From DATBLE01 sp046732255 (GTDB lineage: Bacteria > Actinomycetota > Thermoleophilia > Gaiellales > Gaiellaceae), in contig JBKPMR010000016.1 in assembly GCA_046732255.1 (NCBI GenBank), forward strand, positions 1 through 64,000: a DNA stretch of 64,000 nt, given 5' to 3'. The notes under the pieces are model-generated. The model saw only the letters and a program-made list of their open reading frames with translations. It made no database searches and had not been told where the DNA came from. The position numbers and the translations under genes were made by a program. Positions 58,388 through 64,000 of this stretch are shown in pieces (within the stretch, counting starts at the first letter, position 1; every line of letters starts with the position of its first letter).

Positions 58388-59242
58388 GTGGCGAGCGCGA
58401 TCGCTCCTCAGACGCGGCCGGGCCCGGTCCACGTCACGGTCTCCGACCTCGGGCGCTCGATCGGCTACTACCGAGAGGCGGTCGGACTGGACGTCGTCGA
58501 GCAGGGTTCGGGCCGCGCGAGCCTCGCCGCAGGCGGCCGCGAGCTGCTCGTGCTGGTCGAGGAGGTGGACGCTCCTTCCTCCCGCGGCTACACGGGCCTC
58601 TACCACTTCGCGCTGCTGGTGCCCGAGCGCGTCCAGCTGGCTTCCTGGCTTGCCCACGCGGCGCGCGACGGGGTGCCGCTCGTCGGTCTGTCCGACCACG
58701 ACGTCAGTGAGGCGCTTTACCTCGCCGACCCGGACGGCCACGGCATCGAGATCTACCGCGACCGTCCCCGCGAGACTTGGGAAGGACGCGTCGGGGAGCG
58801 GCTGACGACCATGCCCCTGGACGTCGAGGACCTGCTCGGCGAGCTCGACGATCCCGCGTCCACCCCCTTCGACGGCCTTCCGGCCGGAACGGTGATGGGA
58901 CACGTACATCTGAAGGTGGCTGAGATCCCGGCCACGATCGCCTTCTACCGCGACGTCCTCGGCTTCGACCTCACGGCACAGCTCGGCGGCCAGGCGGCGT
59001 TCTTGGCGGCAGGCGGCTACCACCATCACGTCGGCGCGAACACGTGGGAGAGCGCCGGCGCGCCTCCGGCGCCGCCGGGGACGGCCGCGCTCCGGCACGC
59101 GGAGATCGTCCTACCGGACGCAGCCGCGTGCGAGGAGGTGGTCGGGAGGATCGAGGACGCAGGCGGTTCAATCCACGACCACGACGGGAACCCGCTCGTC
59201 CGCGACCCGGCGGGCAATGCGCTCGTCCTGACGGTCGCCTAG
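58388..59242 (+). CDS. catechol 2,3-dioxygenase-like VOC protein (CatE type)
   Basis: 284 residues in two VOC modules: PVHVTVSDLGRSIGYYREAV (first) and GHVHLKVAEIPATIAFYRDV (second), with the His/Glu ligand positions seen in GHVHL and in DPDGHGIEIYRDRP. The order is that of Bacillus CatE-like extradiol dioxygenases, Fe(II)-dependent enzymes opening catechol rings; substrate not known. GTG 58388 has -10-like TACGCT (58376-58381) six bases upstream, a leaderless arrangement. Confidence 0.85.
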   Translation: MASAIAPQTRPGPVHVTVSDLGRSIGYYREAVGLDVVEQGSGRASLAAGGRELLVLVEEVDAPSSRGYTGLYHFALLVPERVQLASWLAHAARDGVPLVGLSDHDVSEALYLADPDGHGIEIYRDRPRETWEGRVGERLTTMPLDVEDLLGELDDPASTPFDGLPAGTVMGHVHLKVAEIPATIAFYRDVLGFDLTAQLGGQAAFLAAGGYHHHVGANTWESAGAPPAPPGTAALRHAEIVLPDAAACEEVVGRIEDAGGSIHDHDGNPLVRDPAGNALVLTVA

Positions 59243-59251
59243 GATCGGGCG

Positions 59252-59890
59252 ATGGAGCTCAGGCTCGAAACACACGTGCGGACGACGGACGGCATGGGCG
59301 GGACGCTCGCCGATGTCGTCATCGACCCGGTGAAGAAGTCGGTGACGCACGTGGTCGTTCGCGCCGGCGAGCCCGATCCCGCCGCCCGCCTCGTCCCGCT
59401 CCAACTCGTCCAAGAGGGCACTGCTCCCGGTGAGCCGCTGACGCTCGCGTGCACGGCGGAGGAGCTCGGGCAGCTGGAGTCGGTACAGGGCTACGCATAT
59501 CTACCGGTCGACGAGCGCCCGGCACCCGACGCACAGTGGGACGTCGGCGTCGAGGACGTCGTGATGATGCCGAGCTACCAGGGGGCCGACCTCGGTGTCT
59601 ACACGGCAGACATCGACCCGAACGTCGGTGTCACCTACGACCGCGTCCCGAAGGGCGAAGTCGAGCTTCGCCGGACGAGCGCGGTCGTCTCCTCCGACGG
59701 TCACGACCTAGGGACCGTCCACTCCGTGGCGGTCGACGCCGGAGCGATCGCCCACGTGGCAGTCGAGCGCGGTCATCTCTGGTGGAAGGGACTGGTCTCG
59801 GTGCCGATCGACTCGGTGACCGCACTGGAGACCAACGCAGTCACGCTCGGGTTGACGAAGGACGCTTTCTCCAAGCTGCCGAAGAACTAG
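59252..59890 (+). CDS. protein with PRC-barrel-like repeats
   Basis: 212 residues. Two PRC-barrel-like units are visible, about 3-60 (TTDGMGGTLADVVIDPVKKS, THVVVRAGEP) and about 140-205 (SSDGHDLGTVHSVAVDAGAI, AHVAVERGHLWWKGLVSVPI). PRC-barrels are small beta-domains used in RNA processing and photosynthetic assembly, widespread as stress-like proteins in soil bacteria. ATG 59252 has TAGGAT six bases upstream (59240-59245). A tandem repeat follows its stop. Confidence 0.8.
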   Translation: MELRLETHVRTTDGMGGTLADVVIDPVKKSVTHVVVRAGEPDPAARLVPLQLVQEGTAPGEPLTLACTAEELGQLESVQGYAYLPVDERPAPDAQWDVGVEDVVMMPSYQGADLGVYTADIDPNVGVTYDRVPKGEVELRRTSAVVSSDGHDLGTVHSVAVDAGAIAHVAVERGHLWWKGLVSVPIDSVTALETNAVTLGLTKDAFSKLPKN

Positions 59891-59891
59891 A

Positions 59892-59983
59892 AACTGCGCG
59901 CGTGCCAGAGCTTGCTCTGGCTTGCGCTCCGCTTCTCAACTGCGCGCGTGCCAGAGCTTGCTCTGGCTTGCGCTCGGCTTCTC
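59892..59983. repeat. 46-bp tandem repeat, two units, each with a hairpin
   Basis: Units 59892-59937 and 59938-59983 are nearly identical (a C/G change at one site and the last base). Each contains arms GCCAGAGC and GCTCTGGC around TT, an 8-base stem. They lie between the PRC-barrel gene end and the convergent small zinc-ribbon gene, whose last two bases they touch. Probably duplicated terminators; two units with no spacer are not a CRISPR. Confidence 0.7.
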
Positions 59984-60158
59984 AGCCGGCGCAGTGCCGG
60001 CAGACGCCGCCCGAACGCAACCGCCCACAGGCAGGACAACGGCGTCGCCGGTGGCGCCACTCCAACAGTTTCGCCTGCACCCCGATTCGCGTCATCAGCG
60101 CGCCCGCTCCCGCGGTCAGCACGAGAGTGAGCAGGAGGTGCGAGGGCGAGTTGCTCAT
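59982..60158 (-). CDS. 58-aa membrane-anchored zinc-ribbon protein
   Basis: MSNSPSHLLLTLVLTAGAGA starts a membrane helix (LLLTLVLTAGAGALMTRIGV), then WRHRRRRCPACGRLRSGGVC and RHCAG form a C-terminal zinc ribbon with CPAC and CRHC. ATG 60158 is preferred to a start at 60191. The positive-inside rule places the ribbon in the cytosol. Not a known family to me. Follows the RDD gene on the same strand. Confidence 0.6.
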   Translation of the reverse strand: MSNSPSHLLLTLVLTAGAGALMTRIGVQAKLLEWRHRRRRCPACGRLRSGGVCRHCAG

Positions 60159-60192
60159 GCAGCAGACGTACCCGTCTGCTGGTTTATGCACC

Positions 60193-61155
60193 CTAAGGTT
60201 CTGCTCGAACCGTCGTCCTGGCGATGTAATCCTGGAGCGCCCGCCGCCTCCCGTCGAAGAGCGCGGGCACGAAGCCGAGCAGCATCGGCGCGATCGCGAG
60301 GACCAGGCCGACGAACCGCACGATGGATCGCCACACGGACGGGGGCGTTCCCGACGAGTCGGCGAGTACCCGCAGGCGCAGCACCCGCATTCCGGGTGTC
60401 TGTCCGGTGCTGCTCCAGAAGACGACGAAGTAGGCCAAGACCACGATCGCCCACCCGGCCGAGGCGATCGAGCCGGCGACCCAGCCCGACCGCAGGTCCC
60501 CGGCCAGGGAGGCGATCAGGGCGACCGATCCCGCGATGAACAGATAGGCAGCGTGCGCGAGCACGAGGTCGATCGTGAGGGCGAGACCGCGCGTCGCCAC
60601 GCCGCCGAACCCGGACGTTGCAGACGGGCGTCGACCAACGATCCGCCCGGCGGCCGTCCAGAGCCGGTCGTCGAGCCGGCGGCCGGACCCGCGAACCGAC
60701 GACCCGATCTCGGCGCCGAAGCCCACCGTCTGACGGGCAATGGCGTGCCGCACCTCGGGGCTGTCCAACGCCGCCGAGAGCGCTCGGCGGAACGCCGCGC
60801 TGCGGACGACCTGCTCGGCGAGGTCGGCGGCCCGCTGCTCGAACGCGGGGCTGGTCAATGCTTGCTCGACAGCCCGTGTGAGCCGCTCGCGCTCGGGGCT
60901 CGGTTCCCGCTCGGCGGCCATCGACTCGAGCCACTCGGCAAGCGCCCGCTCGATCACGTGGTGCTCTACGAGCGAACGGGCAACGGTCTCGGGCACCGGT
61001 CCGGCGAGGAGCCCTTCGACCGCGCGCTCAGCCTCGGTCGTGAGGGCGTCGCGGCCCGAGCGGGCGGCGGCTCGCGCCGGGCCAAGCGCCATCCGGCTCA
61101 GCCGGGCGGCGAGCCCGTCGGGCTCGGGGGGGCCGGCCTCCGTGTCGTCCGCCAT
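60193..61155 (-). CDS. RDD-family membrane protein
   Basis: 320 residues. An Arg/Glu-rich N-terminal half (about 1-180), mostly helical and probably coiled, precedes an RDD domain: GVATRGLALTIDLVLAHAAY, WAIVVLAYFVVFWSSTGQTP and GMRVLRLRVLADSSG, with the FVGLVLAIAPMLLGF helix and DGRRRALQDYIARTTV end. RDD proteins are proposed transporters or channel-like. The start is ATG 61155, with TAGGAT nine bases upstream on the minus strand. Confidence 0.85.
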   Translation of the reverse strand: MADDTEAGPPEPDGLAARLSRMALGPARAAARSGRDALTTEAERAVEGLLAGPVPETVARSLVEHHVIERALAEWLESMAAEREPSPERERLTRAVEQALTSPAFEQRAADLAEQVVRSAAFRRALSAALDSPEVRHAIARQTVGFGAEIGSSVRGSGRRLDDRLWTAAGRIVGRRPSATSGFGGVATRGLALTIDLVLAHAAYLFIAGSVALIASLAGDLRSGWVAGSIASAGWAIVVLAYFVVFWSSTGQTPGMRVLRLRVLADSSGTPPSVWRSIVRFVGLVLAIAPMLLGFVPALFDGRRRALQDYIARTTVRAEP

Positions 61156-61238
61156 CGCCCCCGGATCCTAGATCGGTTCGCGGCGGACGCGAAATCGCCG
61201 CCGCGGGAGGCTCGCGGTACAGTTCGAGCGTCCCGCCG

Positions 61239-61799
61239 ATGAATCGGATTCTCAGCCGTCGACTGATCGTCGCCGGGAGCGCGCTCCTGGTCGTCCTCCT
61301 GGGCGCAGCATGCGGCGGGGGCGGCGGCTCGACCACCACGACGGCGGAGGCGGCGCAGGAGTGGGCGAACGGCCTCTGCACGGCGACGAACAGCTACATC
61401 TCGTCGCTCACGTCGCTCGGCACCACGCTGCAGAACGGGAACCTGACGCGAGACAGCTTGAACCAGGCACTCGACAAGGCGAAGTCGGCCACTCAGACGT
61501 TCGGCGACGACGTCAAGGGGCTCGGCTCGCCACCCGTCTCGGATTCGAAGGCGAAGGACATCCTCAGCGGCCTCCAGGACGACCTCGCCGATGACGCCGA
61601 CACGATCAAAGGCGCGTTGTCGGACGTCTCGAACGTCACGCAGGCCCTCAACGCCGTGTCCACCGTCACCGGAACCCTGGCTACGGTCGGGACCCAGATC
61701 TCGTCGGCCTACAGCCAGCTCAAAGACCTGGACGGCGCAGACACGATCAAGAGCGCGTTCCAGAACGCGCCCGCCTGCTCCTCGCTGATCGGTTCCTAG
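61239..61799 (+). CDS. predicted lipoprotein, helical
   Basis: 186 residues. The signal peptide LIVAGSALLVVLLGAAC ends in lipobox GAAC, followed by Gly/Ser/Thr linker GGGGGSTTTT. The mature part is a helical bundle-like sequence with many Ser, Asp and Ala (DSLNQALDKAKSATQTFGDD, SKAKDILSGLQDDLADDADT). Two Cys (LCTAT, PACSS) may form a disulfide. Divergent from the RDD gene. Function unknown. Confidence 0.75.
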   Translation: MNRILSRRLIVAGSALLVVLLGAACGGGGGSTTTTAEAAQEWANGLCTATNSYISSLTSLGTTLQNGNLTRDSLNQALDKAKSATQTFGDDVKGLGSPPVSDSKAKDILSGLQDDLADDADTIKGALSDVSNVTQALNAVSTVTGTLATVGTQISSAYSQLKDLDGADTIKSAFQNAPACSSLIGS

Positions 61800-61871
61800 T
61801 CTCTGCGCGTCGGTCGGTGCCCGTCTCGGGCTGCGTGCATGCTTCGCGCAACCGAGAGAAAGGGGACTGAC

Positions 61872-62954
61872 ATGCTGCAGCACCGCACGCCCAGGGTCGG
61901 AGTCTTCCTCGTCGGCGTGGCGGCGCTGATTGCGCTCGTCGTCGCCGGCAGAGCCACGGGCCGGGACCAGAGCAAGCCGAGCAACCAGCAGGAACCGTTC
62001 ATTTCCTCGAAGGTCGCGGTCGTCGTCGGAGCGACGCTCAGCGGCGATCGCGGCAACTGGAACGGAACGGAGCCGATCACCTACATGTACCAGTGGCTGC
62101 GGTGCAACGAAGACGCTGTGAACTGCAAGAACATCACCAACGCGACTGCGACCACCTACACGATCGTCAAGGACGACGCCGGCCACACACTCAGATTCCA
62201 GGTGACCGCGAAGAACTCGGACGGCAGCGCGACTGCCGAATCGAACGCGACCGGTGAGGTTCCGGGGAAGGCGAACGCGCCGGCGGAGGTCTCGCCGCCG
62301 ACGGTCTCGGGCACCGCAGCCGTCGGCCAGCAGCTGGCGGCAAGCACGGGGACCTGGAGCGGGGCTCAGCCGATCAGCTACACGTTCGCCTGGCAGACCT
62401 GCAACGCAGGGGTCACGTCGTGCTCGGGGACGGGGAAGAAGGGCAGCACCTACACGGTCGCCGCCTCCGACGCGGGGAAGCGCCTGCGGGTGAAGGTGAC
62501 GGCCAAGAACAGCGCCGGATCGTCCTCGGGGCTCTCCGCCACGACCGCTGTCGTCGCAGGCGGCGGCGGAGGCGGCGGAAACACGGTCAAGGTCCAGGAC
62601 GTCGGCCCGTCGGGCGAGCGCCTGATCGTCGACAAGGTCGTCTTCAACCCGAACCCGGTCACGTCCAGGAACGTTCCGATCCGCGTGACGATCACCGTCA
62701 AGGACACGAAGGGGCGGCTCGTCCAGGGCGCGCTCGTCTTCATCCGCTCGACGCCGATCGTCACCTCGACGCCGACCGACGCGCCGACCGGAAGCGACGG
62801 AACGGTCTCGTACAGCGTCCAGCCGCGGTCGGACTTCCCGATCAAGAACGGCTACAGCGTGCAGTTCTTCGTCAAGGCGTATCGCTCAGGCGACCCGACC
62901 CTGTCCGGGATCTCCGGAACCCGGCTCGTGCAGGTCGCGACCCACAAGCCCTGA
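61872..62954 (+). CDS. secreted protein with Ig-like repeats
   Basis: 360 residues. A hydrophobic N-terminus (VGVFLVGVAALIALVVAG) is a signal peptide or anchor. Two Ig-like repeats follow, about 45-140 (RGNWNGTEPITYMYQWLRCN and YTIVKDDAGHTLRFQVTAKN) and about 145-225 (STGTWSGAQPISYTFAWQTC and YTVAASDAGKRLRVKVTAKN), each with a Cys pair. A Gly-rich linker leads to a C-terminal beta-domain of invasin-like type (VPIRVTITVKDTKGRLVQGA). ATG 61872 has AAAGGGGAC upstream. Cell-surface role, unknown ligand. Confidence 0.75.
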   Translation: MLQHRTPRVGVFLVGVAALIALVVAGRATGRDQSKPSNQQEPFISSKVAVVVGATLSGDRGNWNGTEPITYMYQWLRCNEDAVNCKNITNATATTYTIVKDDAGHTLRFQVTAKNSDGSATAESNATGEVPGKANAPAEVSPPTVSGTAAVGQQLAASTGTWSGAQPISYTFAWQTCNAGVTSCSGTGKKGSTYTVAASDAGKRLRVKVTAKNSAGSSSGLSATTAVVAGGGGGGGNTVKVQDVGPSGERLIVDKVVFNPNPVTSRNVPIRVTITVKDTKGRLVQGALVFIRSTPIVTSTPTDAPTGSDGTVSYSVQPRSDFPIKNGYSVQFFVKAYRSGDPTLSGISGTRLVQVATHKP

Positions 62955-63032
62955 CCCGACCGACGATTCGTGGAGGGCCGCTCTCCCGCGGCCCTCCACT
63001 CTCGGTCGTCCCCTTACAACGAAACGGGATCG

Positions 63033-63059
63033 AGGGATCGGTCTGCCAGACCTGTCCCT
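63033..63059. terminator. REP-like palindrome, copy 2, at convergent gene ends
   Basis: Arms AGGGATCGGTCTG and CAGACCTGTCCCT (two mismatches) around a C, between the end of the Ig-like gene (62954) and the minus-strand DUF1996 gene (63071). Core and flanks match copy 1 at 51222, which is in the same kind of place. Confidence 0.6.
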
Positions 63060-63070
63060 CTCCGTGCCCA

Positions 63071-63979
63071 TCATTGGCCGCGCCCGCAGTGGCGGAGCGC
63101 GTTGAGGCACCCGCTCACCAGCTGCTGCAGCGTCGCCTGGTTCCAGGCATTGAAGAAATCGGCGTGGCCGGAGTACTGTCCACCGGACGCGAGTACGAAA
63201 CCGGAGCCGCCCGCGCTCGGGTAGCGGACGTTCACCTGCAGCGCCGGCAGCGCGACCGGGTGGTCGGCGGGACACCGTCCGCGCACCGAGTACGCCATGT
63301 GGCTCTGGTGGTCAGGGGAATCGAGGTTCCGGCCGTCCCAGCAGCTCGGGAACTGGATGTGCAGCGCCAGCCCCCGGACGGCTGCGTCGGGGCAGGTCGG
63401 GATCGTGCTCTGCGGGCGGATGCCGCCCTGCGGGCCGCAGTTCCAGGACGTGACCATCAGGCCCTGAGGCGCCGTCGCCTTCGAGTTGCCGGCGACGACC
63501 TTGAAGCCCGCGGGGAACGCCTGCACCGGATCCAGCGTGTGCCGCCGGTAGTAGACCGACGCCGCGCGCGGGAAGATCATCGTTCCGGAGGCCGAGAGCA
63601 GCGTCGGAACCCAGTACGCGGCCGTATCGCCTGCACGCCGGCAGGAGGACGACGCGCCGAGCAGTGAGCCGAGGGTCGAAAAGGCATTCGTGGTGTCGTT
63701 GCCGATGAAGCTGTGATCGTGCGACTTGCCCGGCTGCCCGGGGAAGACGATGGGGTCGTCGTTGTTCCGGTGGCTGAAGCCGCAGCCGCTGACGAAGTTG
63801 ACGCCGCGCAGCTGCGCAAGCGACGTCGCCTTGCGCCCGGTGGCAGCCTTCGCCGCGGCGACGTGCGCGAACGAGCGCACGCCGCTTCTCGATCCGAACC
63901 CGGCCGACGTGGCCGCGGCCGCGAGGATGCCGGCCACGCCGAGCAACGTGCTGACGAGAACAACGCTGTAGCGTCTCAT
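63071..63979 (-). CDS. secreted DUF1996 protein
   Basis: 302 residues. Signal peptide VVLVSTLLGVAGILAAAATS, then the DUF1996 domain: GVNFVSGCGFSHRNNDDPIV, GKSHDHSFIGND, AAYWVPTLLSASG, LHIQFPSCWDGRNLDSPDHQ and SHMAYS, with many His and Cys residues (HDH, CGF, SC). The family is found in actinobacteria and fungi, is secreted and has no known activity; the HxH and DHQSHM clusters suggest metal binding. ATG 63979 has AGGGGG upstream. Confidence 0.88.
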   Translation of the reverse strand: MRRYSVVLVSTLLGVAGILAAAATSAGFGSRSGVRSFAHVAAAKAATGRKATSLAQLRGVNFVSGCGFSHRNNDDPIVFPGQPGKSHDHSFIGNDTTNAFSTLGSLLGASSSCRRAGDTAAYWVPTLLSASGTMIFPRAASVYYRRHTLDPVQAFPAGFKVVAGNSKATAPQGLMVTSWNCGPQGGIRPQSTIPTCPDAAVRGLALHIQFPSCWDGRNLDSPDHQSHMAYSVRGRCPADHPVALPALQVNVRYPSAGGSGFVLASGGQYSGHADFFNAWNQATLQQLVSGCLNALRHCGRGQ

Positions 63980-64000
63980 CGAGCCCCCTTGTCGATCGCC

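Noticed and set aside
59892..59983. CRISPR-like direct repeats
   Set aside because: Only two units in direct tandem with no spacer and no cas genes; a duplicated hairpin explains them.

Overview
The window is very GC-rich, dense bacterial DNA with about 73 protein genes on both strands. I see no tRNA or rRNA gene, no transposase, no phage gene and no CRISPR array. No gap between genes exceeds about 165 bases. Several traits together point to a soil actinobacterium, most likely of the deep-branching Thermoleophilia type: an actinobacterial-style respiratory operon with a three-helix Rieske protein and a diheme QcrC, a predicted F420-dependent oxidoreductase, ECF sigma factors with C-terminal extensions, a SigB/SigF-type partner-switching cluster, and -10-like boxes only 6-9 bases ahead of start codons. 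The taxonomic call is inference from gene content.

Layout. Positions 1-7866 hold two covalent-flavin oxidoreductases, a DUF1801 protein, a VOC protein and a block of poorly known genes, including an 856-residue protein with a lectin-like tail. Positions 7905-19162 are a stress/detoxification region: an ArsR-SRPBCC pair, three DUF899 thioredoxin-like paralogues, a DHA2-type efflux pump, a VOC protein, a SigG-like ECF sigma factor with a SnoaL domain, an SDR, a DyP-type peroxidase, hydrolases, a methyltransferase and a serine beta-lactamase-like hydrolase. Positions 19225-27537 carry an ATP-grasp ligase, a large cyclase/AAA/TPR protein, a GFA-type zinc protein, a cytochrome c remnant, a BrkB-type membrane protein, a TfoX-like protein, and a DGPF (YCII) protein coupled to an ECF42-type sigma factor. 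Positions 27575-31452 hold two DHA2 efflux pumps, a newly recognised 58-residue reading frame coupled to one of them, and a divergent MarR regulator.

Positions 31530-35295 have an anti-anti-sigma protein, small membrane proteins and a GH15 glucoamylase/trehalase. Positions 35292-42451 (minus strand) form a complete cytochrome bcc-caa3 operon, ctaC-ctaD-ctaE-(4TM protein)-qcrC-qcrA-qcrB. Nearly every junction overlaps by four bases. The exception is the ctaC-ctaD gap, which is filled exactly by a 164-base near-palindrome. Positions 42583-50613 (plus strand) are a tightly coupled catabolic-looking operon: F420-dependent enzyme, SDR, ThDP enzyme, enolase-superfamily dehydratase, FAD/Fe-S 2-hydroxyacid dehydrogenase and a small Usp-like protein.

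Positions 51268-57739 are a stress-signalling module: a membrane SpoIIE phosphatase with its own ATPase domain, two STAS antagonists, a MerR-HATPase fusion, an RsbW kinase, a SigB/F-type sigma factor, a degenerate RsbW-like protein and a thioredoxin-fold protein without its cysteines. The rest holds a YccF-like membrane protein, a catechol-dioxygenase-like VOC protein, a PRC-barrel protein, an RDD protein and secreted or lipoprotein genes, ending with a DUF1996 protein. Several convergent gene ends carry strong hairpins. Two of these are copies of the same REP-like palindrome, at 51222 and 63033.
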